From JBHGYD01 sp041920415 (lineage in GTDB: Bacteria > Bacillota > Bacilli > Bacillales > Anoxybacillaceae): a stretch of DNA of 42,524 bases. Location: the NCBI GenBank assembly GCA_041920415.1, contig JBHGYD010000047.1, positions 1 through 42,524 of the forward strand, in the 5' to 3' direction. The position numbers and the translations under genes are program-made. Shown here piece by piece: positions 14,953 to 23,229 of this stretch; positions within the stretch are counted from its first letter, which is position 1, and every line of letters starts with the position of its first letter. Under the pieces are notes generated by a model. It was not told where the DNA came from. It saw only the letters and a program-made list of their open reading frames with translations, and did no database searches.

Positions 14953-17664
14953 TTATTTTTTCAATTTTTCACGCAATACCATTTGTAAAATACCGCCATG
15001 ACGGTAGTAGTCGATTTCGACTTCGCTGTCAAAACGAACTAATACTTCGAACTCTTTCGTTTCTCCTGTTTCCGGATTTGTAGCGGTTACTTTTACGTAA
15101 TCGCGCGGTTTGACGTTTTCATCAATGTGCACTTCGAACACTTCTTTTCCTGTTAATCCAAGTGTTTCTGCGTTTTCGCCTTCTTTAAATTGCAGCGGTA
15201 ATACACCCATTAATACAAGGTTGGAGCGGTGAATGCGCTCGAAGCTTTCGGCGATAACAGTTTTAATGCCTAACAAGAACGTACCTTTTGCTGCCCAGTC
15301 ACGAGAGCTTCCCATACCGTAATCTTTTCCAGCAAGAACGACAAGACCTGTGCCGTCTTGTTTATATTTCATGCACGCATCGTAAATGGACATTACTTCG
15401 CCTGTTGGCCAGTACGTTGTGTAGCCACCTTCTGTTCCTGGCGCAATTTGGTTACGAATGCGAATGTTTGCAAACGTACCGCGCATCATTACTTCATGGT
15501 TACCGCGGCGAGAACCATACGAGTTGAAGTCTTTTGGATCAACGCCTTTAGAGATGAGGTATTGACCCGCTGGCGTGTTTTTACCAATCGAACCGGCTGG
15601 TGAAATGTGGTCGGTTGTCACAGAATCACCGAACTTACCAACAACGCGCAAGCCTTCGAGTGGCTGTACTTCACGAACGTCTGGAGATAGCCCTTCAAAG
15701 AATGGTGGATTTTGAATGTATGTGGAATCCTCGTCCCATTGGTAAAGCGGCTCCTCCGTTGTTTCGATCGCATTCCAACGCAGATTGTCATCGAACACGC
15801 GCTCATATTCTTTGCGGAATAATTCTGGCGTAACCGTTCGTTTCACGACTTCTTTGACTTCTTCCATGGATGGCCAAATGTCATTAAAGAACACATCGTT
15901 ACCGTCTTTGTCTTTGCCGATTGGCTCATGTAATAGGTCGATATCGACCGTACCCGCTAGCGCATAGGCAACAACAAGCGGCGGTGACGCTAAGTAGTTA
16001 CCTTTTACAAGCGGATGGATACGTCCTTCGAAGTTGCGGTTACCAGAAAGGACGCTTGTCACAAGCAAGTCGTTTTCCGCAATCGCTTTTTCAAGTTCAG
16101 GCGCTAGTGGTCCTGAGTTCCCGATACATGTCGTACAACCGTAACCGACAATGTTAAAGCCGATTTGCTCTAGGTATGGAAGCAAGCCAGAGTCTTTTAA
16201 GTAGGCAGTAACAACTTTAGAACCTGGTGCAAGTGATGTTTTTACATATTTAGGAACTTTCAATCCTTTTTCAACTGCTTTTTTCGCCACTAAGCCAGCC
16301 CCGATTAATACATATGGGTTTGACGTGTTCGTACAGCTTGTAATCGCCGCAATCGCAATCGCGCCTGTTTTCATTTTGACTTCTTCGCCATTTAAAGTAA
16401 CCGTAATTTCTTTGTCTAAATCCGCTTCTGTTAATCCGAAGCCTTGGTTTCCTTGAGGCGCTTTTACCGCTTCACGGAATGACTCTTTCATTTTCGAAAG
16501 CGGAATTAAATCTTGTGGACGCTTCGGACCAGAAAGATTTGCTTCAATTTCAGAAAGATTGATTTCTACCACATCAGTGAAAATTGGCTCTTCCGCATCC
16601 GGTGTATAGAATAAACCGTTTGCTTTGCAGTATGCTTCAACGACTTGTACATGGTGCTCATCACGGCCAGTTAAGCGCAAATAGTCAAGCGCTTCCGCAT
16701 CCACTGGGAAGAAACCGCATGTTGCGCCATATTCTGGCGCCATGTTCGCAATAGTCGCACGGTCAGCAAGCGGCAATGTCGCTACACCTGGACCAAAGAA
16801 TTCAACGAATTTACCAACGACACCTTTTTTGCGGAGCACTTGCGTTACTTTTAAAGCAAGGTCGGTTGCGGTTGTGCCGTTTGGTAATTTTCCTGTTAAC
16901 CGTACGCCAATGACTTCTGGAACTGGGAAGTAAGAAGGTTGTCCAAGCATTCCTGCTTCTGCTTCAATTCCGCCGACTCCCCAACCGAGAACACCAAGAC
17001 CATTAATCATCGTTGTATGGGAGTCCGTACCAACTAGAGTGTCTGGGAACGCTTCGTATTCACCGTTTTCCCCTTCGACTGCATGAACAACATTTGCTAA
17101 ATACTCTAAGTTCACTTGGTGAACGATTCCTGTTGCCGGTGGAACCGCACGGTAGTTGTTAAACGCTTTTTGCGCCCATTTTAAAAACTTGTAGCGCTCC
17201 GCGTTGCGCTCGAACTCTAAATTCATGTTATATTCAAGCGCATCATCGGTTCCTGCTTTATCGACTTGAACGGAGTGGTCAATGACAAGGTCAACCGGAA
17301 TTTCCGGATTGATTTCATACGGGTCACCTCCCATGTCCGCCATCGCTTTGCGCATAGACGCTAAGTCGACAACAGCTGGTACGCCCGTAAAGTCTTGTAA
17401 AATGACGCGTGACGGCTTAAATGGAACATCGATGTCTTTTAATTCAGCCGTTCCCCATTTTGCTAAATTTTCAACATGCTCTTTCGTAATGACACGCCCG
17501 TCTACTTGTCGAAGTACAGATTCAAGCAATACTTTAATCGAATAAGGTAAACGGGAGATGTTACCGATACCCGCTTCTTCAAGCGCTTGCAAACGATAAT
17601 AATTGTACTTTTTACCGTTTACTTCAAAGGAAGCGCGGGCTTGAAATACGTCTTGTTTTGCCAT
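14953..17664 (-). CDS. acnA: Aconitate hydratase
   Basis: Converts citrate to isocitrate in the TCA cycle; called citB in B. subtilis. At 903 residues it has the AcnA/IRP1 length. The [4Fe-4S] cysteines are seen in ITSCTNTSNP and in GCTTCIGNSGPL, and the C-terminal swivel domain (YGSRRGNHEVMMRGTFAN, GSSRDWAAKGT) is complete. Members also bind RNA when they lose the cluster. A GGGGG ribosome site precedes the ATG. A promoter with an 11-bp inverted repeat lies upstream. It is flanked by spore genes as in B. subtilis (sspP-sspO-citB). Confidence 0.97.
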   Translation of the reverse strand: MAKQDVFQARASFEVNGKKYNYYRLQALEEAGIGNISRLPYSIKVLLESVLRQVDGRVITKEHVENLAKWGTAELKDIDVPFKPSRVILQDFTGVPAVVDLASMRKAMADMGGDPYEINPEIPVDLVIDHSVQVDKAGTDDALEYNMNLEFERNAERYKFLKWAQKAFNNYRAVPPATGIVHQVNLEYLANVVHAVEGENGEYEAFPDTLVGTDSHTTMINGLGVLGWGVGGIEAEAGMLGQPSYFPVPEVIGVRLTGKLPNGTTATDLALKVTQVLRKKGVVGKFVEFFGPGVATLPLADRATIANMAPEYGATCGFFPVDAEALDYLRLTGRDEHHVQVVEAYCKANGLFYTPDAEEPIFTDVVEINLSEIEANLSGPKRPQDLIPLSKMKESFREAVKAPQGNQGFGLTEADLDKEITVTLNGEEVKMKTGAIAIAAITSCTNTSNPYVLIGAGLVAKKAVEKGLKVPKYVKTSLAPGSKVVTAYLKDSGLLPYLEQIGFNIVGYGCTTCIGNSGPLAPELEKAIAENDLLVTSVLSGNRNFEGRIHPLVKGNYLASPPLVVAYALAGTVDIDLLHEPIGKDKDGNDVFFNDIWPSMEEVKEVVKRTVTPELFRKEYERVFDDNLRWNAIETTEEPLYQWDEDSTYIQNPPFFEGLSPDVREVQPLEGLRVVGKFGDSVTTDHISPAGSIGKNTPAGQYLISKGVDPKDFNSYGSRRGNHEVMMRGTFANIRIRNQIAPGTEGGYTTYWPTGEVMSIYDACMKYKQDGTGLVVLAGKDYGMGSSRDWAAKGTFLLGIKTVIAESFERIHRSNLVLMGVLPLQFKEGENAETLGLTGKEVFEVHIDENVKPRDYVKVTATNPETGETKEFEVLVRFDSEVEIDYYRHGGILQMVLREKLKK

Positions 17665-17686
17665 ATGTATTACCCCCTCATTTCAT

Positions 17687-17723
17687 ACTATACTATTTTT
17701 TCGTCCTACAGTCGAAAAAATAG
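17687..17723 (-). promoter_or_regulatory. acnA promoter with an 11-bp inverted-repeat operator
   Basis: On the minus strand CTATTTTTTCG and CGAAAAAATAG form a perfect inverted repeat (9-nt spacer). A possible promoter TCGACT, 17 nt, TATAGT overlaps it. There is no T run, so it is not a terminator. In B. subtilis citB is repressed by CcpC at a dyad near its promoter; this may be the equivalent site, though the sequence is not the classic CcpC box. Confidence 0.5.
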
Positions 17724-17867
17724 CATGAATTCTCCCAAAACCCATAAAATTGCTACGCTTTTATCTTATTATAAGGCACTATATATTGTAAATAATATTC
17801 AGCTAGTTTCTTATATGAAAGAATAAATTTTCCTTCCCGTTACAAAATAGTAGCGGAGGTGAAAATG

Positions 17868-18017
17868 ATGGCAAAACGGAAAGCGAATCATGTCATTCCA
17901 GGGATGAATGCAGCAAGTGCACAAGGGATGGGAGCAGGCTACAATGAGGAACTTGCTAACGAACCGTTAACCGAAGAACAACGCCAAAATAATAAAAAAA
18001 GAAAAAAAAATCAATAA
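17868..18017 (+). CDS. sspO: Small acid-soluble spore protein O
   Basis: 49 residues (MAKRKANHVIPGMNAASAQG, ending EEQRQNNKKRKKNQ), a clear match to SspO, a minor spore-core protein made in the forespore. Two consecutive ATGs are possible (17865 and 17868). The second gives the standard MAKRKANH start and an 8-nt spacing to GGAGG. Divergent from acnA as in B. subtilis. Confidence 0.9.
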   Translation: MAKRKANHVIPGMNAASAQGMGAGYNEELANEPLTEEQRQNNKKRKKNQ

Positions 18018-18060
18018 TGCGGCCGTTTCGTCATCCCGGATTACCGTAAAAACACCAGAC

Positions 18061-18095
18061 AAAAAGGGAATGTCCAGCAAAGACATTCCCTTTTT
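18061..18095. terminator. Bidirectional terminator between sspO and the 86-residue gene
   Basis: AAAAAGGGAATGTC-CAGCAAA-GACATTCCCTTTTT, perfect stem with T runs in both directions, between convergent genes. Confidence 0.9.
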
Positions 18096-18096
18096 A

Positions 18097-18357
18097 TTAT
18101 TGTATTTCATTTACTTCATGAACAATCGCTTGCAAGTCGCTGCGAAACTGTTCGAGTTGGGCGCGCTGCTTTTCGGAAGCGACTTCAAGGGCATTGTTAA
18201 TTTGTTCAAACGCTTCGTTTACTTCTTGTTTCAAATGTTTTAACTGGCTTCCGTAATCTGCCTGGTCACTGACTAAGTGATCATACCATTCTTTGGCTTC
18301 CATTGTTCCTTGCTGTGCTGATTGAAACGCTTGTTGTTTGTCATTATGATACGGCAT
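18097..18357 (-). CDS. Hypothetical coiled-coil protein, 86 aa
   Basis: Hydrophilic helical protein with leucine/alanine heptads in its second half, ending ...QAIVHEVNEIQ. No signal or membrane segment. GAAGGAG with good spacing supports the ATG start. It sits on the opposite strand between sspO and sspP, which are adjacent in B. subtilis, so it looks inserted or lineage-specific. I do not recognise the family; the position among spore genes might hint at a sporulation role but proves nothing. Confidence 0.65.
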   Translation of the reverse strand: MPYHNDKQQAFQSAQQGTMEAKEWYDHLVSDQADYGSQLKHLKQEVNEAFEQINNALEVASEKQRAQLEQFRSDLQAIVHEVNEIQ

Positions 18358-18480
18358 GTTTGTTCACTCCTTCACCAGTTGCGTCTTGCATTTATTATCG
18401 TTTCAAATGTTGCACAAATTATACAGCGAATAAATGACGAAAATGCTGTTATCCTAATAGATAGAAGGAGGAAGATTACG

Positions 18481-18627
18481 ATGACAAATAAAAACACAAG
18501 TAAAGATATGCGAAAAAATGCGCCAAAAGGCGATAATCCGGGTCAACCAGAACCGTTAAGCGGGTCAAAAAAAGTGAAAAACCATAATCATACACGCCAA
18601 AAGCATAATTCGAGTCACGATATGTAA
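18481..18627 (+). CDS. sspP: Small acid-soluble spore protein P
   Basis: 48 residues (MTNKNTSKDMRKNAPKGDNP, then GQPEPLSGSKKVKNHNHTRQ and KHNSSHDM), nearly the B. subtilis SspP sequence as I recall it. A forespore-made minor spore protein. AGAAGGAGG precedes the ATG. It lies between the sspO-side hypothetical gene and cotM. Confidence 0.92.
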   Translation: MTNKNTSKDMRKNAPKGDNPGQPEPLSGSKKVKNHNHTRQKHNSSHDM

Positions 18628-18727
18628 TCTATTTCTTTTCCCCAACTCCCGCCGCGAACGATCTCGCAAATGGAGCATATGATAGAAAATAGTCACTCTA
18701 TTAGTGAATGCGGAGGGAGTTGTTGTT

Positions 18728-19114
18728 GTGGGAAACAATAAAAAATCTGAACTTGTTGAGTTACAGCGGTGGCTCGAGGCGTTATATAGCGACCCATTTA
18801 CAAGTTATTGGGACGAAACCGTTTTCCGTGTCGATGTATTTGAAACGGAAACACATTATATTGTAGAGGCAGAACTTATGAACTGCACAAGCGAACAAAT
18901 AAGTGTAACATGTGAAAACGATGCTTTAACCATTCAAGTAAACCAAAACGAAAACGTGGATAAACAACGAGTCGTCCATTTGCCGTTCTCCCTTCTCAAC
19001 AAAGACATTCGCGCTTATTTTACACCACCAATTTTAGAAATACACATTAGCAAGGAAATAAGTATAAATGAACCAAATAGTAAAAATATTGTCGTCCATG
19101 AAGTGGATTCGTAA
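18728..19114 (+). CDS. cotM: Spore coat protein CotM (small heat-shock fold), 128 aa
   Basis: An alpha-crystallin/Hsp20-type beta-sandwich follows an N-terminal stretch with LQRWLEALYSDPFTSYWDET, close to CotM's start. CotM is an outer spore coat protein. The GTG at 18728 is chosen because GGAGG at 18712-18716 lies 11 nt upstream; an in-frame ATG at 18704 would contain the ribosome site. Position between sspP and yneK is as in B. subtilis. The Hsp20 C-terminal IxI motif is not clear. Confidence 0.78.
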   Translation: MGNNKKSELVELQRWLEALYSDPFTSYWDETVFRVDVFETETHYIVEAELMNCTSEQISVTCENDALTIQVNQNENVDKQRVVHLPFSLLNKDIRAYFTPPILEIHISKEISINEPNSKNIVVHEVDS

Positions 19115-19143
19115 AGCTCTTCGAAATAAGAGCTTTTTATTTT
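19113..19143 (+). terminator. cotM terminator
   Basis: AAAGCTCTT-CGAAAT-AAGAGCTTTTTATTTT directly after the stop. Confidence 0.85.
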
Positions 19144-19170
19144 TAGTTTACATAACATTTTTACTGTACA

Positions 19171-19208
19171 TCAAAAAAGGACGCCCTTTATAAAGGAACA
19201 TCCTCTTT
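19171..19208 (-). terminator. Terminator of the LysM/SleB hydrolase gene
   Basis: Imperfect stem AGGATGTTCCTTTA / TAAAGGGCGTCCT followed by TTTTT on the minus strand, just after the hydrolase stop at 19214. Confidence 0.65.
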
Positions 19209-19213
19209 TCAAT

Positions 19214-19861
19214 TTATTTCGCAAAGACGTGATGACCAATTCGAATCGTCACTGGTCTTGAAAGCATCCATTTATCCTTTGTGATTTTCGGATTGTAAAA
19301 GAAAAGTGAGCCACGTTTATCATTCGGATATAAAGTTAACGCTTGATCAACAGCTGCATAATCTTGTTTTGTTGGCTGAATGCTTGTTAGTTTACCAGTT
19401 TTTACAGGAACAAACGCATAGCCTGCTTTTGTTTTTTGATAAATAACTCCTTTGATGGTGTTCGGGAATGCAGGATTTTTCACACGATTTAAAATCACTA
19501 ACGCTACTTCTACTTTTCCAGCAAACGGCTCGCTAAACCCTGTTTCCGCTTGAACGAGCTGTGCTAAAAGCTTTCGTTCCTCCGCGGTTATCGATTTTTT
19601 TTGTGTCGCTACTGTTTTTGTCGCTTTCACCGTTACTGGCACTTTTAACGTTTCGCCGACAACAATTCGGTCACTTTTCTTGTGGTTTAATGTTTTTAGT
19701 AAAGAAACTGTCGTTTTATATTTTTGAGCAATTTTATAAAAGGAATCACCTTTTTGCACTTTATAGTATGTATACGTGGTTGCCGCATTCCCTTGCTGCG
19801 ATGTAAACGCTACTACCATACAGCAAACTACTGCGAGTGTTGCAAAAGCTTTTTTAATCAT
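19214..19861 (-). CDS. LysM-SleB cell wall hydrolase, 215 aa
   Basis: A signal peptide (MIKKAFATLAVVCCMVVAFT, cleaved after about residue 27) leads to a LysM domain (YYKVQKGDSFYKIAQKYKTT) that binds peptidoglycan. A SleB-type hydrolase domain with the catalytic-region motif LLAQLVQAETGFSEPFAGKV follows, ending in LFFYNPK. SleB-type enzymes are lytic transglycosylases acting on cortex or vegetative wall. GAGGAGG lies 7 nt before the ATG used; an ATG 14 codons upstream lacks support. Its place next to spore genes suits a spore-cortex or mother-cell role, but YkvT-like vegetative members have the same build. Confidence 0.85.
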   Translation of the reverse strand: MIKKAFATLAVVCCMVVAFTSQQGNAATTYTYYKVQKGDSFYKIAQKYKTTVSLLKTLNHKKSDRIVVGETLKVPVTVKATKTVATQKKSITAEERKLLAQLVQAETGFSEPFAGKVEVALVILNRVKNPAFPNTIKGVIYQKTKAGYAFVPVKTGKLTSIQPTKQDYAAVDQALTLYPNDKRGSLFFYNPKITKDKWMLSRPVTIRIGHHVFAK

Positions 19862-20136
19862 TGTGTCCTCCTCATAGTTGCTTTTTGGCTTTCTCGTTTG
19901 CATTTACTAGATTAGCATGTTCGTAGATATATATCACTGGTCGAGATTCCCATTTCACAATGATGACAGACGCGAAACTATTGATATATAAGGGATTGCC
20001 GCTTTTCTTTACAGTTATATTACAGTTTGGTAACAATCGTTCTACATCTCAATAAAAAGCAGCTCTTCTTGCCAAACAACGTTGTTTCGGCCATAATGAT
20101 TGATAGAAATGGAAGTTTTCGTTGAGGTGGACACCG

Positions 20137-20571
20137 ATGTTAACAGGTTGGTTTCTTTGGTTTATTTTGTTTTGGGTCGTGTTTTTGCTTGTAACGATGT
20201 CGATTGGCGGCTTTTTTATGTTCCGCAAATTTTTAAAACGATTGCCAAAAGAAGACGGAAAATCGGAACTTGATTGGCAGGAATACTATATTGAACAAAC
20301 GAGGCATTTATGGGGAGATGAGGAAAAAGCGCTTCTTGAGGATTTAGTGAAGCCGGTACCGGAGTTATTCCGTGATGTCGCTCGACAAAAAATCGCTGGC
20401 AAAATTGGCGAACTCGCGCTTCAAGAAAACGCGCCGCGCATCACGAAAGATTTAGTCATTCGCGGCTATATTATCGCCACGCCAAAACGCGACCATAAAT
20501 TTTTAGTAAAAGCATTGAAAGAAAAACAAATCGACCTAGCGCCGTACGCGCATTTACTCGAAAGCAAATAA
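20137..20571 (+). CDS. yneK: DUF2621 membrane protein (YneK-like), 144 aa
   Basis: One or two N-terminal membrane helices (LTGWFLWFILFWVVFLLVTM...) followed by a soluble helical domain (ELDWQEYYIEQTRHLWGDEE...). This matches YneK/DUF2621, found next to cotM and ccdC in B. subtilis. The start is the ATG after GAGGTGG (6 nt); an in-frame ATG five codons upstream overlaps the ribosome site. Function unknown; conservation within spore-formers suggests a sporulation-linked membrane role. Expressed as a single gene ending in a strong terminator. Confidence 0.82.
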   Translation: MLTGWFLWFILFWVVFLLVTMSIGGFFMFRKFLKRLPKEDGKSELDWQEYYIEQTRHLWGDEEKALLEDLVKPVPELFRDVARQKIAGKIGELALQENAPRITKDLVIRGYIIATPKRDHKFLVKALKEKQIDLAPYAHLLESK

Positions 20572-20577
20572 ACAACC

Positions 20578-20617
20578 ACGTAAAAAAAGATGGGGACATC
20601 CCCATCTTTTTTTACGT
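20578..20617. terminator. yneK terminator
   Basis: ACGTAAAAAAAGATGGGG-ACAT-CCCC... perfect 18-bp palindrome ending in ATCTTTTTTTACGT, able to stop transcription both ways. Confidence 0.92.
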
Positions 20618-20619
20618 AT

Positions 20620-21055
20620 TTTCCCTCTCACCGATGTCGAAACGAAGCACGTTTCGCGGGAGCCAGGATGACGACAGCCGTTGCCCACAGGATGTGGGCA
20701 GCTTTTAGGCGAAATTGGGCCGCTTCCGCTTTTCTTGTTGTCTAGCTCGGCTCCGCTTTTCTTGTTGTCTAGCTCCAGCGGCTAGCTCTCTTCTGCCAAA
20801 TAACCTTCTCCCTCGAAGTGCAAGCACTTCTGCGGGCGAAGAACATTTGGCTTCGAGGGAGCCAGGATGGCGACATTTCGCCGTTGCCCACAGGACGTGG
20901 GCAGCTTTTAGGCGAAATTGGGCCGCTTCCGCTTTTCTTGTTGTCTAGCTCGGCTCGCAACGCCTAGTGGAAAATAACCTTCCTCCGTCGAAATGCAAGC
21001 ATTTCTCGTCGGAAGAACATTTTCCTTCGGCGTTAGGCGCTCGCCTCCGCTTTTC
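20620..21055. repeat. Cluster of dispersed intergenic repeats
   Basis: A non-coding 436-nt stretch between convergent yneK and ccdC, richer in GC than its surroundings. A ~97-nt unit occurs twice (20658-20753 and 20857-20956), nearly identical. Each copy carries the hairpin GCCCACAGGANGTGGGC, the phrase TTTTAGGCGAAATTGGGCCG and ends CTTGTTGTCTAGCTCGGCTC. A partial third copy of the end lies at 20755-20790. Between copies, large palindromes (CCCTCGAAG/CTTCGAGGG; CGCCTA...TAGGCG) flank smaller hairpins. Similar TTGTCTAGCTC... elements are scattered in Bacillaceae genomes. The last unit runs up to the ccdC stop. Confidence 0.75.
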
Positions 21056-21544
21056 TTATGTTGACCAGATCGTTGGATTATGTCTTAATTGTCTTTCTAA
21101 TTTTTTATAAGAAACGTACATGGCAATCCGCCATGGGACAATCATGGCAAATGCCAGTAAATAAAACATGCCGCTTAGTTGATGATAGTCAATCGTTCTT
21201 CCTAAATACGATTTTAGCGCAAGGCGAATGACGATAAGGCTAATTAAAATCCAAACAAATGCTTTTGACCGCTTTAAATAAATGTGTCCGTCTCTTATTT
21301 CGAATTTTGATGTTTTAATCAAAAAAATCGAGAAAAATGCCCCGAGCACAATCGCCTCTATCAATTCACCTTTTGTTACCCGAAACAGCGGATCTAAAAA
21401 CATAAGCGAGCCTGTGCTCATAAAAATCGGTGGTAAAATAATTTTTTTGGCATTTGTTGGCTTTTTCGCTGCTTTCATGCGAACAAATAAAATAAACAAG
21501 GCCATGAATACCGCAAAAATTGAACTTACGACTGCCAAGAACAT
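21056..21544 (-). CDS. ccdC: CcdC family membrane protein
   Basis: About 162 residues with five predicted membrane helices and the motif KKIILPPIFMSTGSLMFLDP near the middle of the first half, typical of CcdC, a conserved membrane protein next to ccdA-ccdB. CcdC is not essential for cytochrome c in B. subtilis and its role is unclear. Two ATGs are adjacent; with AAAGG only a few bases upstream, the second (MFLAVV...) is preferred, and a TTG shortly after is possible. Operon ccdA-ccdB-ccdC on the minus strand; its end touches the repeat cluster. Confidence 0.85.
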   Translation of the reverse strand: MFLAVVSSIFAVFMALFILFVRMKAAKKPTNAKKIILPPIFMSTGSLMFLDPLFRVTKGELIEAIVLGAFFSIFLIKTSKFEIRDGHIYLKRSKAFVWILISLIVIRLALKSYLGRTIDYHQLSGMFYLLAFAMIVPWRIAMYVSYKKLERQLRHNPTIWST

Positions 21545-21612
21545 CATCCTTTACTTATTAGTTTGACAATCCTATTATAACTAAAAAAGAAGCGAACGTG
21601 CACGTTTCTTTC

Positions 21613-21972
21613 CTACATTAATGCACGGGCTACCGCTTCAATGACACGGCTTTCTTCAAACGGTTTGACAATAAAATCAATCGCACCCGCTTCGATCGCT
21701 TCTACAACCATTTTTTGTTGCCCCATCGCCGAACACATAATGATTTTTGCGTTCTCATCTACCTGCTTAATCGCTTTTACCGCCTCAATCCCATTCATGA
21801 CAGGCATTGTAATATCTAATGTAACAATGTCGGGTTTTAACATTTGATATAGCTCAACGGCTTCCCTCCCATTTTCTCCTTCTCCAACAATCTCATGATT
21901 CGCTTTTTTCAAAATATTTGATAACGTCATTCGCATAAATTTCGCATCATCAACAATAAGTATTTTAGCCAT
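21613..21972 (-). CDS. ccdB: CheY-like response regulator CcdB
   Basis: 119-residue single receiver domain: acidic pair D8-D9, phosphorylation site D53 (VTLDITMP), conserved S/T near 82 (MCSAMG) and K near 104 (IVKPF). It has no output domain, so it acts by protein contact, like CheY. It lies between ccdA and ccdC as in B. subtilis (YneI/CcdB). The ATG after GGGGGA is chosen over a 29-codon upstream extension with no homology. The partner kinase is unknown. Confidence 0.92.
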   Translation of the reverse strand: MAKILIVDDAKFMRMTLSNILKKANHEIVGEGENGREAVELYQMLKPDIVTLDITMPVMNGIEAVKAIKQVDENAKIIMCSAMGQQKMVVEAIEAGAIDFIVKPFEESRVIEAVARALM

Positions 21973-22065
21973 AATCATCCCCCTATTAGCCAAAAAAGTA
22001 ATTCGCGCATAATGGGTTAATAGTCCTATCAAATTACACTCGACATCTATTACCTTCATTCATTA

Positions 22066-22773
22066 TTAAAACCCGGTAAATCCTCCAAAAATACTTGTTG
22101 TATATACAATAATTTTTGTCATCCAATCAAAAAACAGCACAATTCCCATCACGATCATCACATATCCGCCCGCTTTCATGATTTTGACATGATGGCGGCG
22201 GATCCATTGCATTTTGCCAATGAAAAAAGATAAAAGGAAAAACGGAACAGCAAAGCCTAACGAGTAGGCCACCATATATAGTATTCCTGAACTTGGATTC
22301 GTAGCCGCTAAAGCAATCACCGAAACTAAAATAGGACCGGTACACGGAGTCCAACCTGCAGCAAATGCCATCCCAATAAGAGCTGAGCCGATATATCCTG
22401 ATGGTCGATGTTGAAATGAAAAACGACGGTCTTTCATTAAAAAACTCGGCTTAAATACGCCGATAATGACAAAACCAAAAAAGATGATGAGAATCGCGCC
22501 AATTTGTCGAATGAAGTCTTGATATTGTTTAAACCATTCACCAATGATCGAAGTGCCGAAACCGATCGAGATAAAAATAAACGAAAAACCAAGTAAGAAG
22601 AAAAACGTATGTAACAAGCTTCGCTTTTGCAACATCGCGTTCTCCGATTGTAACTCTCCGACCGATACACCGGTAATATATGATAAAAATGCCGGATATA
22701 GCGGCAAACAACATGGAGAAATAAACGATAAAAATCCTGCACCAAACGCTAAAAAGACATTGATATCCGTCAT
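22066..22773 (-). CDS. ccdA: Cytochrome c biogenesis protein CcdA
   Basis: 235-residue, six-helix membrane protein of the DsbD/CcdA family. It passes electrons from cytoplasmic thioredoxin across the membrane to ResA-type thiol reductases for haem attachment to cytochrome c and for spore cortex synthesis (StoA). The two redox cysteines are seen in FISPCCLPLYPAFL and GWTPCTGPILVS. The length equals that of the B. subtilis protein. AGGAG precedes the ATG. First gene of ccdABC. Confidence 0.95.
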   Translation of the reverse strand: MTDINVFLAFGAGFLSFISPCCLPLYPAFLSYITGVSVGELQSENAMLQKRSLLHTFFFLLGFSFIFISIGFGTSIIGEWFKQYQDFIRQIGAILIIFFGFVIIGVFKPSFLMKDRRFSFQHRPSGYIGSALIGMAFAAGWTPCTGPILVSVIALAATNPSSGILYMVAYSLGFAVPFFLLSFFIGKMQWIRRHHVKIMKAGGYVMIVMGIVLFFDWMTKIIVYTTSIFGGFTGF

Positions 22774-22957
22774 TTAATCCAACTCCTAAACTCTCTTTTT
22801 TATATCTATTTTACCAAAAAATCAAATCTCTTGTGATACTTCCATCTTCATTATATGTGTGGAAATAGCGAAAAATCGTAATTTTTCTTTTGAATTAATT
22901 ACCAAAATAGTATACAATACCTATATAATCCTTTACAAAGAAAGGACTTGTTTTCTC

Positions 22958-23137
22958 GTGTCAAACAAAGAAATGCTCATGCTCATTGAAAAAAAACGAA
23001 ACGAATTAATAGAGATCGTAGCAAAAAGAGGCTTAAACGCAGCGATTACCATTCGATTAAGCCAAGAATTAGATTCGCTTCTCAACCAATATAATGAATA
23101 CATGTATAAAAAGAAGAAACGCCTCTCCTCTCATTAA
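22958..23137 (+). CDS. ynzD: Spo0E-like aspartyl-phosphate phosphatase
   Basis: 59 residues with the Spo0E family core (IEKKRNELIEIVAKRGLNAA, then RLSQELDSLLNQY); the SQELD signature is intact. Family members remove phosphate from Spo0A~P and so delay sporulation; YnzD lies beside ccdA in B. subtilis. The GTG at 22958 is chosen with AAAGGA upstream (11 nt); the longer frame from 22859 has no family resemblance. Divergent from ccdA. Some Spo0E relatives act on other regulators. Confidence 0.88.
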   Translation: MSNKEMLMLIEKKRNELIEIVAKRGLNAAITIRLSQELDSLLNQYNEYMYKKKKRLSSH

Positions 23138-23166
23138 AAAATTATGAAATTATGAGGCGTTTTTGT
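23115..23166 (+). terminator. ynzD terminator
   Basis: AAACGCCTC (23117-23125) pairs with GAGGCGTTT (23154-23162), T run following; the loop is long, with an AT-rich inner stem. Confidence 0.65.
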
Positions 23167-23229
23167 CATGTTCAAAAACCTATAGACGTGTTAAATCATT
23201 TACAAAAACAGTTCTTTATTATGATTTTA

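Noticed and set aside
19862..20136. Regulatory elements between the SleB-like hydrolase and yneK
   Set aside because: AT-rich with no hairpin, repeat or promoter clear enough to name; only the ribosome sites of the two divergent genes are evident.
20620..21055. CRISPR array
   Set aside because: Only two to three long, palindromic copies with no regular short repeats or unique spacers, and no cas genes.
22859..22957. Longer N-terminus for the Spo0E-like protein
   Set aside because: Spo0E-type proteins are short; the added residues are unlike the family and a ribosome site lies just before the GTG at 22958.
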